Shown here piece by piece: positions 1-8,939 of a DNA stretch of 64,000 bases; position 1 is the first letter of the stretch, and each line of letters begins with the position of its first letter. The stretch spans positions 57,316-121,315 of the forward strand of contig JAJPJX010000201.1 of the NCBI GenBank assembly GCA_021324015.1, read 5' to 3'. Source of the DNA: Solibacteraceae bacterium. Its GTDB lineage: Bacteria > Acidobacteriota > Terriglobia > Bryobacterales > Bryobacteraceae. The notes beneath the pieces were generated by a model. It did not search any database. It saw nothing but the letters and a program-made list of their open reading frames with translations, and was not told the DNA's origin. Made by a program: the position numbers and the translations under genes.

Positions 1-294
1 CCTGACTTTATCATCCCAGACGAATTCAATCCGGTTGCGTTGATCGAGGCAAAGCTGACTGAGGACGACGGCACGGCCCGTGACAAGGTGGCGCGGGTCC
101 AACGACTACGCGCCCTTCGAGACGAGGCAGGTCAGACCTACGACGTTATCGCCTGCATCGCGGGTAGGGGCTTCAAGGTCAGACGCGAGGATATGCGGAG
201 GCTGCTTCAGGCGACGGACGGCAAGGTATTTACTCTGTCGACGATGCACTTGCTGATCGACCGAACCAGGATTCGCGAATACCGGTCTCGGTAA
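1..294 (+). CDS. PD-(D/E)XK nuclease-like protein, C-terminal fragment (5' end outside window)
   Basis: The reading frame is open from base 1, so the gene begins upstream and only the last 97 codons are visible. The first visible residues are PDFIIPDEFNPVALIEAKL, a PD followed after a short strand by E-A-K. This matches the PD-(D/E)XK catalytic signature of restriction-endonuclease-fold proteins. A TTG at 40 could be called as a start, but it would cut off the PD motif, so truncation by the window edge is preferred. After EAK comes a basic helix (RDKVARVQRLRALRDEAG) and a beta-strand tail ending IREYRSR. A restriction or repair nuclease is inferred from the motif alone; no partner gene is visible. 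Confidence 0.6.
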   Translation, partial: PDFIIPDEFNPVALIEAKLTEDDGTARDKVARVQRLRALRDEAGQTYDVIACIAGRGFKVRREDMRRLLQATDGKVFTLSTMHLLIDRTRIREYRSR

Positions 295-400
295 AGCACT
301 GGCTGTCCCTGGGGACCCGCGTTGTCGCCGCGCACCGCGGAGTCCCACAGGAACAACGACGTGTCCCGCGGTCGCGTGTCCGCTGCAGATAGTTTTGTAT

Positions 401-451
401 CTGCCGGTTGCTTCCAGGTTTCAACCGGGTTCCACCGGCTTCAACCGGCAG
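401..451. repeat. 10-bp inverted repeat enclosing three tandem 10-mers
   Basis: CTGCCGGTTG at 401-410 is the exact reverse complement of CAACCGGCAG at 442-451. Between them, and overlapping the right arm, lie three consecutive near-identical 10-mers at 420-429, 430-439 and 440-449 with the pattern TTCAACCGGS (the middle copy has TTCCACCGGC). The stretch lies between the nuclease fragment and yceI, with no gene in it. Function unknown. Confidence 0.5.
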
Positions 452-471
452 CCCGTATCTGCATGAAACGT

Positions 472-494
472 AAACGCCTGAAAAAAGGGCGTTT
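472..494. terminator. Candidate intrinsic terminator hairpin
   Basis: AAACGCC at 472-478 pairs with GGCGTTT at 488-494 around a 9-nt A-rich loop. The right arm runs into one more T, and on the minus strand the loop and flank are also T/A-rich. It lies between the stop of the nuclease fragment (plus) and the stop of yceI (minus, 531), where a bidirectional terminator would be expected. The T-tract is short, so strength is uncertain. Confidence 0.4.
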
Positions 495-530
495 TCGGCG
501 GGCAACGCAATCCGTCTGGGGCCAGTCAGC

Positions 531-1157
531 TTACGGGTGGTTTGCCCCGGCCATAAGGGTGCCGTCGAGGTGCAGTTCGATATTCACCTCCCGGTCCACT
601 CGCAAGAAGAGCGTACTTGGATTTTTGAGTCCCCAATCGACGTAAGGCACCTGGAAGTGTACGGTTCCACTCACGTGGTTGCCCTCGATCTCGACTTCCG
701 CCGGCGCCGTGAGCTCGTGATCCGCGCCGCACAGATGGAATACACCGGCGATTTGGACCTGGGAATGCCCTTGCGGATTCACGCGGCCCTCCACCCGCGA
801 GGCCCGGAAAGAGATCTCCGGAAAGCGCGGGGTCTGTAACACGTCGTTGTGCATGCGGCGATCGCGGGCTTTGGAGCCGCTGTCTCCGCTGGCGGCGTCC
901 ACGACGACTTCGCCGGCCACTTTTCCGGTGACCGGATCGAATTCCACATTCCCGCGCTTCAACTGAAAGCTCCCGTGCACGGTGTGAAGGGTGGCGCCCA
1001 GGTTGAATTCGACCTTGCTCTTTGCCGGGTCGAGGGCCACTTTGATCGGCTCGCCCGTGGGCAGCGTGGCCGGGGCGGCCATACTCCAGGCCGCCGCCAG
1101 CAGAATCCCGGCCAGAGCCGCCCGGGGATCTCTCAGGAAATGTCTTGGAATTCTCAT
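531..1157 (-). CDS. YceI family periplasmic lipid-binding protein
   Basis: Encodes 208 residues starting MRIPRHFLRDPRAALAG. Residues 1-27 look like a signal peptide (RIPRHFLRDPR, then hydrophobic AALAGILLAAAWSMAA). The body has the YceI pattern: VALDPAKSKVEFNLGATLHTVHG, a central KARDRRMHNDVLQT segment and the GVFHLCGADHELTAP strand. YceI proteins form a lipocalin-like barrel and are known to bind polyisoprenoid-type lipids. An ORF open from 1277 was shortened because ATG at 1157 has GAGG upstream and begins the signal peptide. The start overlaps the stop of the upstream FAD oxidoreductase in an ATGA (1154-1157), so the two are translationally coupled. Confidence 0.85.
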   Translation of the reverse strand: MRIPRHFLRDPRAALAGILLAAAWSMAAPATLPTGEPIKVALDPAKSKVEFNLGATLHTVHGSFQLKRGNVEFDPVTGKVAGEVVVDAASGDSGSKARDRRMHNDVLQTPRFPEISFRASRVEGRVNPQGHSQVQIAGVFHLCGADHELTAPAEVEIEGNHVSGTVHFQVPYVDWGLKNPSTLFLRVDREVNIELHLDGTLMAGANHP

Positions 1158-2239
1158 AGGTACCTCGGTGAAGGGTAGAAAGTGCTGGCTGCCGGCTGCC
1201 GCGTATGGATATCCAGCAGCCTGGCAAACAGGCGCGGTTCGGCGGTGAAGGCGCGCAGCACCTGGTGCCGCACCCAAGTGTTCTGGTCCAGGATCAGCAT
1301 CAGGCGCTCCATCAAGCGCGGCATCCGGGCGATCCGGCGGTGTTCGGCCGCGTACCAGGCCAGGTCATCGCGCTCCAGGGCTTCGGCCAGCGCAACGGCC
1401 TGGCGAAACGCCAGCGACAGGCCCTCCCCGGTGATAGCATCCAGTGAGCCGGACGCCTCGCCGATAAGCGCGAACGATCCTGAAACCACCGAGTGCAGCC
1501 GGCAGGAGGCCGTAACGGCCCCGCGGGGAGCGGTCCCCGGAGAGGCTCCCTCCAGGCGGCGCGCCGCCCCGGGAAACAAGCGAAAGAAATCCTCGAAGCG
1601 CAGGCGCGGGTCCCGGGAGATCACGGCCACGCACACTTCATCCGCGCTCACGGGCGTGATGTAGGCCTGGCAGCGCTCCGTCCAATGCACCTCTACGAAA
1701 TCGGACCAGGGCGAGACGCGGAAGTGACGCCGGAAACCGAACCGCCGGGTGTAGCCGCGGCAACGATCCAGTCCAGCCCACCGGCGGAAGCTGGAATTCT
1801 GCCCGTCGGCGCCGACCATCCAGCGCGCTCGAACCGGGGTGCCGTCCACGCTCGCCCCCGCCGCATCCAGCCGCGCCGGGCGTCCCCAGTGCAGGTCCAC
1901 CCCGAGCTCGGACGCCCGCTCGACCAGCAGGCTGTGCAGCGTGGTGCGGCGGATTCCCAGGCCCGGACCTCCGCGGAAACGCGCCTCCGCGGAGAACCCC
2001 GGCTCTACAAACCGGATGCCCGTGAATAGGGCGCCCTGCTCGCGGGAGAGAGACACGCCGAGCCGCCGCAAACCCGCCAGCGCGTCGGCCATCAGGCCTT
2101 CGCCGCAGGCCTTGTCGATAGGTGGCCGGCAGCCGTCTGCCAGCATCACCCGAAAACCCCTCAGACGCGCGGCGATCCCAGCCGCCAGTCCGGCTGGGCC
2201 GCCGCCCACGATGAATACGTCGGTCTGGTGCGGAGTCAT
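1154..2239 (-). CDS. FAD-dependent oxidoreductase, geranylgeranyl-reductase-like
   Basis: Encodes 361 residues. The N-terminal Rossmann motif VFIVGGGPAGLAAGIAARL binds FAD. KACGEGLMADALAGLRRLG follows, typical of geranylgeranyl-reductase-like flavoproteins, then VGADGQNSSFRRWAGL and a second FAD contact in FALIGEASGSLDAITGEGLSLAF. Such enzymes reduce isoprenoid double bonds or hydroxylate and halogenate aromatic substrates; the substrate here cannot be told. The ATG at 2239 lies 2 nt after the aminotransferase stop; a TTG at 2245 in the same frame would overlap that stop by 4 nt. Middle gene of the aminotransferase / oxidoreductase / YceI operon. Confidence 0.8.
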   Translation of the reverse strand: MTPHQTDVFIVGGGPAGLAAGIAARLRGFRVMLADGCRPPIDKACGEGLMADALAGLRRLGVSLSREQGALFTGIRFVEPGFSAEARFRGGPGLGIRRTTLHSLLVERASELGVDLHWGRPARLDAAGASVDGTPVRARWMVGADGQNSSFRRWAGLDRCRGYTRRFGFRRHFRVSPWSDFVEVHWTERCQAYITPVSADEVCVAVISRDPRLRFEDFFRLFPGAARRLEGASPGTAPRGAVTASCRLHSVVSGSFALIGEASGSLDAITGEGLSLAFRQAVALAEALERDDLAWYAAEHRRIARMPRLMERLMLILDQNTWVRHQVLRAFTAEPRLFARLLDIHTRQPAASTFYPSPRYL

Positions 2240-2241
2240 GG

Positions 2242-3606
2242 TCAAATGTTGGCCACCCGCCGCGCCATACCCAGGGTGTCGGACCAGAAGGCCGGCGAAG
2301 TATGCGTCACTTCCATCACCCTCGCTACTGCGGCCACGAATTCGTCGATCTCCGCTTCACGCACCGTTAACGGCGGCGCCACTTTGAGCACCATGAAGTT
2401 GTTGCCGCAGATCTGCGTGAGCATGCCGTGGTCGCGGAACAGACGCATCACGACGATCTGCCCGAACAGCGCCGGATGGATTTTCCGGAACGCTTCAAAA
2501 GGAACACGCAGGCGCAGTTGGCGCGGTGCCTCGAAGACGATGCCGGAGAGGAGCCCCATTCCGGGGACTTCCCTCACCATTTCGTACCCGGATAGCAGGT
2601 CCCGCAGGCGGGCCCGCAGGTAAGCGCCCATCGCCGCGGCATTCTGGCCCAGGCGCTCTTCATCCAGCACCTGCAAGGTGGCTAATCCGGCCCGCATGGC
2701 CAGGCTGTTATCGCTGTATGTCGACGTGTGGATGAACGCGCGCTGCAATGAGCCGTACACCGAGGCATTGACCTCGTCCGACATGAGAACCGCGCCCACC
2801 GGCACCAGGCCGCCGCTCAGCGCCTTGGCCAGGATCACCATATCCGGATCCAGGCCGAAGTGATGCGCGGCCAGGAACGGCCCCGTGCGGTACATGCCGG
2901 TCTGCACTTCGTCGAGCACCAGCAGGGTTCCGTAGCGCCGGCATAGTTCCTGCGCTTTCGCCAGGTAGTGCGCGTCCGGCATGCGGATGCCCGCCTCGGC
3001 CTGAATCGGTTCCACGAAAAAGGCGGCGAACCTCTTGGTGGCCAGCGCCTCGCGCAGGGCTTCCAGGTTCCCGAAAGGCACTGCCTGCGTGCCTGGCAAC
3101 AGCGGGCCGAAACCCTCTCGCCAGAAGCCGTATCCCATGAGGGAAAGGGCGCCGCAGGTGAGGCCATGGAAGGCCCCCTCCGCGTACAGCAGGCCCGCGC
3201 GCCCGGTGTGTGCGCGGGCGAATTTGATGGCGGCCTCCACGCCTTCGCTGCCCGAACTGGAAAAAAAGGCCTTGGTCAGCCGGCCCCCGGCCAGCCTGCA
3301 CAGGCGCTCGGCCAACTCGCCGGCCAGTTCGGGAACATGGCTTTGCAGCATGGCCGGCCCGCTGCGTTCCAGTTCCTGCTTCAACGCGGCGATCACCCGG
3401 GGATGATTGTGGCCCACGTTGTGTACGCAATATCCCGAGAGAAAGTCGAGAAAACGCCGTCCCTCGGCGGAGAACAACTCGGCACCCCGGCAGCAGGTAT
3501 AATTGACATTCATTTCCAGCAGGTCCAGGAGCCGGACCCAGTGGGGATTTACGTAGTCCTTATACAACCTATCCGGCGCGGCGGATACTTCGGTCTGTGG
3601 CATCAT
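2242..3606 (-). CDS. Class III (fold type I) PLP-dependent aminotransferase
   Basis: Encodes 454 residues, normal for the ornithine/acetylornithine aminotransferase family. Visible signatures: SSGSEGVEAAIKFAR (about 117-131, phosphate binding), the substrate-side EPIQAEAG (199-206), LDEVQTG (231-237, with the cofactor-contacting Asp) and ILAKALSGG with the Schiff-base lysine near residue 261. The ATG at 3606 has AGGAG upstream. It leads an operon with a flavoprotein and YceI, so its substrate may be an aldehyde made by, or fed to, the flavoprotein. A lipid-modifying role, for example like hopanoid HpnO aminotransferases, is possible but not shown by sequence. Confidence 0.88.
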   Translation of the reverse strand: MMPQTEVSAAPDRLYKDYVNPHWVRLLDLLEMNVNYTCCRGAELFSAEGRRFLDFLSGYCVHNVGHNHPRVIAALKQELERSGPAMLQSHVPELAGELAERLCRLAGGRLTKAFFSSSGSEGVEAAIKFARAHTGRAGLLYAEGAFHGLTCGALSLMGYGFWREGFGPLLPGTQAVPFGNLEALREALATKRFAAFFVEPIQAEAGIRMPDAHYLAKAQELCRRYGTLLVLDEVQTGMYRTGPFLAAHHFGLDPDMVILAKALSGGLVPVGAVLMSDEVNASVYGSLQRAFIHTSTYSDNSLAMRAGLATLQVLDEERLGQNAAAMGAYLRARLRDLLSGYEMVREVPGMGLLSGIVFEAPRQLRLRVPFEAFRKIHPALFGQIVVMRLFRDHGMLTQICGNNFMVLKVAPPLTVREAEIDEFVAAVARVMEVTHTSPAFWSDTLGMARRVANI

Positions 3607-3739
3607 GATGACTCTCCTGGTGAAACTTCGCGACCCTGGTTGGAGGCCCGCCGCGCCCAGGGTTTTCCTCTGCGTTGTGCCTGCTTTCCTGATGGTATCT
3701 CAAGCTTGCAGGCCGCGAGGCGCGGCGGACCCGAAATTT

Positions 3740-5083
3740 TCATTTCTGAACGGTAAGGAACACGCCGCTGGGCGACTGAAAACCGGCTGATTGCACCACC
3801 ACGGGCTGGTCCCCGTCCGGCAGTGTGGTCGGCACCGTGACCGCGATCTGGTACAGTCCCGCCTGCCCGGGTGTGAGCGCGGCGCCCACTACCTGCGCCG
3901 CCGCACCACCGATCGTGACCGTGGGCGCATTCGCCGGTGCGGCCAGCGGGGAAGCCGGCACCTGCTGGCCGGCCGGGACCGCCGGCGTGGTCTGGCCGAA
4001 GCCTGTACCCCAGAGAATGATCGTGTCGCCGGGTTTGGCGGGCGTGGTGGTCAGGCCCTGAAACAGGCCCGCGGGACCAACCAGGCTGTAGTCGGCCCGT
4101 GTGGCCACGGTGTACTTTCCGTTCCAGAGGAAGAAAGCCGGCGAAGTAGTTTGTAGTTGGACCGTAGCTGGATCGCTGGTCACGCCGTTGTAAGTCACCT
4201 GTACCTGCACGGGTCCCAGGTTATTATCCGACGGCGCCTGCACATTGATCTGCGTCGGACTGATGTAGGCGACATACGCCGGCTGGCTATCAATGGTGAC
4301 GCTCACGTTATCCAACTGCGTGGGCAGGGCGCCGTTGACGATCTCGTCGCTTCGCCAGCTTCGCGTGGTGCCCGCGAGATTCGTGCCGGTGATGGTGACC
4401 CACGAGCCCGCGGTGATCACCGGCTGAAAGCTGGCGGCATTGACCACGCCGTTCTGGGAAATCGTCGGTTTATTCGCCTGCGCAACGGAAAGGGTGTAGC
4501 GATTCGTGTAGATATGGTCGCCGCCGGTGCTCCCGTCGCCGTTGGCCGCGTTGCCGACCACGTAGATGGTGATATTGCCGACGTCGGTCGAAGGCGGCGC
4601 CCAGTCAAACGCGAACGTCGCCGAGTTCCGCTGGCCGTTGCGAGTGCCGTTCCAGGTGTGCTCGATGTATTGCAGGGGCATGGACGCGGGGCAAGGTCCC
4701 AGGGCTTCGGTTTGAAACGCGGTCTGCGTGCAAACCACTTGCGTATAACCGTCCGAACCCGGCGTGAGTGTCCCGGCCATGGTGGAGGTGCTGCTCGCCT
4801 GCCGCGCCGTCAGTTGGAATCCCCAGCGTCTCTGCGCCGGATCGGCCACCGTGACCACCAGGTGCTGCGTGACGCCCGGCGTGTACGTCAGCCCGCTCGG
4901 GAAGGCCACCGACACGCTGCCGGAACCGCTGCCTCCCGAATGGCACACCGTACAGGTGCCGAACTCTCCCGGCACGCCGGACAGCCCCGCATCGGGGCCC
5001 TCCGCGTAAGCATAAATCAGGATCGGGATCGCACAGAGGACCACCGCGGCTTTGCCCAACGTGATCTTTTTGGAATGCTCCAT
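3740..5083 (-). CDS. Secreted protein with CxxCH motif and Solibacter-type C-terminal domain
   Basis: Encodes 447 residues with an N-terminal signal segment (KKITLGKAAVVLCAIPILIYAYA). Near residue 44 is CTVCHSG, a single c-type-heme-like CxxCH motif, followed by a beta-rich Reelin-like or choice-of-anchor region. The second half begins NGVVNAASFQPVITAGSWVTITGTNLAG and continues with YISPTQINVQAP and GDTIILWGTGFGQT. This is the beta-sandwich module that is very abundant in Solibacter (the TIGR03437 type, from memory). Such proteins are exported and probably surface-attached or extracellular. Whether haem is bound is not known. Stand-alone on the minus strand with 133 bp to the aminotransferase start. 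Confidence 0.8.
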   Translation of the reverse strand: MEHSKKITLGKAAVVLCAIPILIYAYAEGPDAGLSGVPGEFGTCTVCHSGGSGSGSVSVAFPSGLTYTPGVTQHLVVTVADPAQRRWGFQLTARQASSTSTMAGTLTPGSDGYTQVVCTQTAFQTEALGPCPASMPLQYIEHTWNGTRNGQRNSATFAFDWAPPSTDVGNITIYVVGNAANGDGSTGGDHIYTNRYTLSVAQANKPTISQNGVVNAASFQPVITAGSWVTITGTNLAGTTRSWRSDEIVNGALPTQLDNVSVTIDSQPAYVAYISPTQINVQAPSDNNLGPVQVQVTYNGVTSDPATVQLQTTSPAFFLWNGKYTVATRADYSLVGPAGLFQGLTTTPAKPGDTIILWGTGFGQTTPAVPAGQQVPASPLAAPANAPTVTIGGAAAQVVGAALTPGQAGLYQIAVTVPTTLPDGDQPVVVQSAGFQSPSGVFLTVQK

Positions 5084-5182
5084 AAGTCTTCTGGGGAGTT
5101 CGTATGCAGTTCGGGTTCCGGAAGGGAAGAGGTTGAAATCCAGCCAGTTACCGGACCAGCCTCGGCTGCGGCAAGCCCGTGC

Positions 5183-5197
5183 GCGGCAAATTGCCGC
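5183..5197. repeat. Palindromic repeat GCGGCAA-A-TTGCCGC (copy 1)
   Basis: A 7-bp perfect inverted repeat with a single central base. It is followed by CCGC, just as in the related palindrome at 11606-11624. It sits in the intergenic space between the FecR-barrel gene stop and the start of the Solibacter-type protein. It may be a dispersed intergenic palindrome or a binding site. Confidence 0.45.
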
Positions 5198-5242
5198 CCG
5201 CGCGGCGATGGAGCGGCGGTAGGCGTGCGCCGGAGGGCGCCG

Positions 5243-7420
5243 TCATTCGTTGTGCAGGTGGAAGGTATAGCGCAGCATGATCGTGTGGCTCACGCCGCTG
5301 AATCCGTAGTCTGTCGTACACACGTACTGCGCGAAGAAGTTGGAAGAGAAGCGCCAGCCGACGCCGAAATCGGAACTGCGGCTGGGCGCCTGGTAGGCCG
5401 GCCCATACGGCAACAGGGATGTGCTGGGAGGAATCCGCAGACCATTTCGGTCGGGATAGATGGCCATGCCTACGTCATCGTGCTGCCCCACCAGCAGCAG
5501 CGAAGCGCTGACGAACAGCTTGCGCCAAATGTCGCTTTGCACGGCGGCGTGCAGCGAAACAAAACGGCTCAGGATGTCTCCGGTTTGCAGCAGATCGCCG
5601 GTCGTATCTTCGCTGCGCATGGCATTGGTGCGCGAAAAGCCTCCCGACGCATCCAGGCTCAGGACCGTCTGCCGCCGCAACGCAAAGCCGATGCCCACGC
5701 CGATCGCCCCTCGATTCACACGGTCCCGCTGGTGGGAGTCCACCGTGACGGCGCGCACCAGGCCGTCATCCAGCGAAAGGCCCAGCCAGGACGCTTGCAT
5801 GCCGTAAAAGAAGCGGCTCGAGAGCGGCCCGCGCAGGCGCAGCCCGACTTCCGAAGAATGACCTGTGGATAGGGTGGAATCGAGGCCCGCCGGCTGCGAG
5901 CGGAACAGGTGCAACTGGTCGGCGTCACCGGCCGAAATGAGCCCGTAGCGATAGAAGACGCCCAGGGTGTGCTCGCCCTCGAACTCGTGTGTCCACCCCG
6001 CCGTCAGGCGCGTCTGGTGAATCTGCGAGTTGGAACTCATCAGGTCCGTGACGCCCACCTGGCCGGAAGTCGGTGGCGAGGTCTGGCTGGACAACGAGCC
6101 GCTGCCCGTCAGCCGGTCCAGGCTGATTCCCAAGCTCGTGCGGCCGGATTCTCCGAACCGGCGGGCCAGCATGAGGGAGCCATCGAAGAACCGGCTGGAC
6201 GAGGAACCGTTCTGAAGCAGGGAACCGGCCGCGGGCTGCCCCGGCAATACCGGGTCGAAATCCTGCACCGGCAGCGTGGCGCCGCTGCTGCTCAGGGAAC
6301 TGGCGAAACTCGCGCCCGCGGTGAACCGCGACCCGCCAAGGGGGGTAAAGAACGTAATCTGCGGAGACAGACTGTAGCTCACCGGCTGGCTGAACCCGGA
6401 GGCGAAGGGCGCCTGGCCCTCGTCCAAACCGGGCCGCCCACTCAAGGTGGGCAGCAGGAAGATGCGCCCCTCCGCCGCCCGGAATTCGCCGGCATAGGCG
6501 GGATTCTCCAGGCTGTCCAGGTGGGCATCCGGAAAGGCGTTGAAGCGCATGAAAAAGGGGATCTGGCCGACTTCGGAGAGGCTGGCGATGTAACGCGCAT
6601 AGGTGCCCGCGAAGCTCCGCGGCGAGGTGTCGTCGTGCTCGTCGAAGGGGTGCTGGCGGGCGTCCGCGCGTGCTGGCGGCAGCGCATCGGCCCGCGGCGG
6701 CGGTGGAGGATTCCCCGCCGCCGGCTGCGCCGCGTCCGGACGCGGCGGCATGAGCCGGCGGTCGCGATCCCCGCCCGGCCCTTCGCTCCCTTCGGCGGCA
6801 TCCCGGCCCACCATGGGCGTGAAGAAGCGGAAATCCTGGCCCGGGCGCACCAGCACGCCGTTGCCCGGACCCAGCAGGGTCTTGCGCTGTGGATCCTCCA
6901 GGCTGGCCACTTCCACGCTGCCTTCGAACACCACCACCTGCGTGTCCCCCAGGGAATCGACGGCGATGCTGAATTCCGTGCCGCGCACCGCAATCGAGGC
7001 CGTCGGGCTGTTCATGCGGTAGGGATTGGGCTTCCCCGCCGCGTGGTTGATTTTCACGCGCACGCGCCCCAGGGTGATTTCGAAGAGTTCGCGCAGCGAC
7101 GCGGCGGCCCGGTAGTCCTTGATTACCACCACGGATTCCGGCTGCACGATCACCATGCTGCCGTCGCTGAGGCTGATGACCAACTGGCCCCCTCCGCGCG
7201 TGTCGATGCGGTCGCCCGGGGAGAGCAGCGCGCCCGTGGCAATAGCCGCGGCAGGAGCGGCGCCGCTCGACACCAAAACGTGGCCCGATACGCTCGCGGC
7301 CCGCGCCTCGCCCGCAACCTCCTGCGCGGGCGCGCACACCACCGCCGCCTCGAGCAGCACCAGGCAAAGCAGCGCCGGGAAGGCCAAACTGCTTCCCCCA
7401 CGGCGGGACTGCTCATGCAT
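5243..7420 (-). CDS. FecR-domain protein with proline-rich linker and predicted outer-membrane beta-barrel
   Basis: Encodes 725 residues from ATG 7420 (MHEQSRRGGSSLAFPALL), with a signal peptide. Residues about 35-200 match a FecR/LPS-assembly-like domain: GDRIDTRGGGQLVISLSDGS, ITLGRVRVKI, NSPTASIAVRGTEFSIAV and VVVFEGSVEVAS. A Pro/Arg/Asp-rich linker follows (PPPPPRADALPPARADAR). The rest is alternating polar and hydrophobic strands (FRFNAFPDAHL, LSLDASGGFSRT, TIMLRYTFHLHNE), as in an outer-membrane barrel. It lies 23 nt after the NtrC-like regulator stop and probably belongs to the same transcript as the kinase. A longer ORF from 7459 overlaps the regulator and lacks support. The domain combination suggests an envelope sensor or channel; function unknown. 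Confidence 0.75.
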   Translation of the reverse strand: MHEQSRRGGSSLAFPALLCLVLLEAAVVCAPAQEVAGEARAASVSGHVLVSSGAAPAAAIATGALLSPGDRIDTRGGGQLVISLSDGSMVIVQPESVVVIKDYRAAASLRELFEITLGRVRVKINHAAGKPNPYRMNSPTASIAVRGTEFSIAVDSLGDTQVVVFEGSVEVASLEDPQRKTLLGPGNGVLVRPGQDFRFFTPMVGRDAAEGSEGPGGDRDRRLMPPRPDAAQPAAGNPPPPPRADALPPARADARQHPFDEHDDTSPRSFAGTYARYIASLSEVGQIPFFMRFNAFPDAHLDSLENPAYAGEFRAAEGRIFLLPTLSGRPGLDEGQAPFASGFSQPVSYSLSPQITFFTPLGGSRFTAGASFASSLSSSGATLPVQDFDPVLPGQPAAGSLLQNGSSSSRFFDGSLMLARRFGESGRTSLGISLDRLTGSGSLSSQTSPPTSGQVGVTDLMSSNSQIHQTRLTAGWTHEFEGEHTLGVFYRYGLISAGDADQLHLFRSQPAGLDSTLSTGHSSEVGLRLRGPLSSRFFYGMQASWLGLSLDDGLVRAVTVDSHQRDRVNRGAIGVGIGFALRRQTVLSLDASGGFSRTNAMRSEDTTGDLLQTGDILSRFVSLHAAVQSDIWRKLFVSASLLLVGQHDDVGMAIYPDRNGLRIPPSTSLLPYGPAYQAPSRSSDFGVGWRFSSNFFAQYVCTTDYGFSGVSHTIMLRYTFHLHNE

Positions 7421-7443
7421 CCGCGTGCACCGCGGGAATGACC

Positions 7444-8892
7444 TTACGCTTCGTGGCACTCGCGATCCGGCGGCGTGTTCCGGACCTCCTCTCCGGCGTC
7501 GTCCGGCTCCTCTTCGGGGTCCGGCATGCCCTTCAACTGATAGCGGGCGATCAGGCGCTGAATCGTGCGGCGATCAAGTTGAAGGACGGCAGCCGCGCGG
7601 CGGCGGTTCCACCCGTTCTCATCCAGGATAAACTGCAGATACCGGCGCTGCAGTTCGTCCATGGAGGGGCGGTCGGTGATCAGTTGATTCGCGGCGTCCG
7701 CTGCGCCGGGGCGGCCTGCATGACCCGCCGCCACGATCTCCGCGGGCAGGCAGTCCACGGGGATCACGCCATCGGCGGAGAGCGCCACGGCGCGCCGCAG
7801 GGCATTCTCCAGTTCGCGGATGTTCCCCGGGAACGCATAGGCGCGCAGGGCCTCCAACGCCTCCCGCGTGAGGTGCGCCGGCGGCCGTCCGGGTTCCTGA
7901 AAACGCCGCAGGAAATGACCGGCCAGGATCTCCACGTCCCCGGCGCGCTCGCGCAGCGGCGGCAAATCGATGCTCAGCACGCTCAGGCGGTAATACAGGT
8001 CCGCCCGAAACCGCCCTCCGGCCACCAGTTCCCGCAGGGGGGCGTTGCTGGCCCCGATGACACGCACGTTCACCCGGCGGGTTTGCGTGGATCCCACGCG
8101 GCGCACTTCGCCGGATTGCAGCACCCGCAGCAGACTGGCCTGGAAGGCGGCGCTGGTGGAGGCCAGCTCGTCGAGGAACAGCGTCCCGCCTTCCGCTGCT
8201 TCGAACAGGCCTTCCCGCTCGCTGGCCGCCCCGGTGAATGCTCCCCGCGTGTGCCCGAACAACTCGGATTCGAGCAGCGTGTCCGTCAGCCCGGAGCAGT
8301 TCACCGAGAGAAATGGCCGCGCCGCGCGCGGGCTGAATTCGTGGATGGCGCGGGCCGCCAGTTCCTTGCCCGTGCCGGTTTCGCCGGTAATTAGAACCGT
8401 GGCGTCGGTCCGGGCGGCTTGGGCAATCAGCTTATAGACCGCCACCATGGGCGCGCTGCGGCCCACCAGGCCGGAACGCGAGAGATCCTGGCTCTCCGCG
8501 GCGCCGGACTCCCGCACTTCCCGCCGGGCGTCCAGGTGCCGTCTCAGCAAAGCCACCACCCCGGCCACCTCGAAGGGCTTGCCGATCAGGTCGGTGGCCC
8601 CCTCGGCCACGGCTTCGACCGCGGCTTCCAGGGATCCTTGCGCCGTCATCAGGATGATGGGCATGCTTTGGTGCATGGCCCGCAGACCGCGCACCAACTC
8701 CAGCCCGTCTCCGTCCGGCATGTATACGTCGCTGAGCACGGCGTCGAATTCCTCCGCCCGCGCGGCTTCCAGCGCTTCGCGACCGGTGCGCGCGCTGGTC
8801 ACCCGGAAACCGTTGAGCGACAGCCCGGTCTCCAGCGTCAGGCGGATCGAGCGCTCGTCATCGACAATCAGGATGTGGGAAGTTCGGGGCAT
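7444..8892 (-). CDS. Sigma-54-dependent response regulator, NtrC family
   Basis: Encodes 482 residues. The receiver domain has DD at 11-12, phospho-acceptor D55 (AVLSDVYMPDGDG) and K105 (LIGKPF). The central AAA+ domain has Walker A GETGTGKE (170-177), the sigma-54 contact loop GAFTGA (217-222), Walker B TLFLDE (237-242) and the RADLYYRL sensor segment. The C-terminal helix-turn-helix reads NRRRAAAVLQLDRRTIQRLI. It is therefore a phosphorylation-controlled activator of sigma-54 promoters. The kinase gene ends 47 nt upstream, making a cognate pair very likely; targets are unknown. An Asp/Glu-rich tail follows the HTH. Confidence 0.93.
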   Translation of the reverse strand: MPRTSHILIVDDERSIRLTLETGLSLNGFRVTSARTGREALEAARAEEFDAVLSDVYMPDGDGLELVRGLRAMHQSMPIILMTAQGSLEAAVEAVAEGATDLIGKPFEVAGVVALLRRHLDARREVRESGAAESQDLSRSGLVGRSAPMVAVYKLIAQAARTDATVLITGETGTGKELAARAIHEFSPRAARPFLSVNCSGLTDTLLESELFGHTRGAFTGAASEREGLFEAAEGGTLFLDELASTSAAFQASLLRVLQSGEVRRVGSTQTRRVNVRVIGASNAPLRELVAGGRFRADLYYRLSVLSIDLPPLRERAGDVEILAGHFLRRFQEPGRPPAHLTREALEALRAYAFPGNIRELENALRRAVALSADGVIPVDCLPAEIVAAGHAGRPGAADAANQLITDRPSMDELQRRYLQFILDENGWNRRRAAAVLQLDRRTIQRLIARYQLKGMPDPEEEPDDAGEEVRNTPPDRECHEA

Positions 8893-8939
8893 GCGCTACC
8901 GAATCCGCGGCGTGGTGGGGATAAACCTCCAGTTTACTA

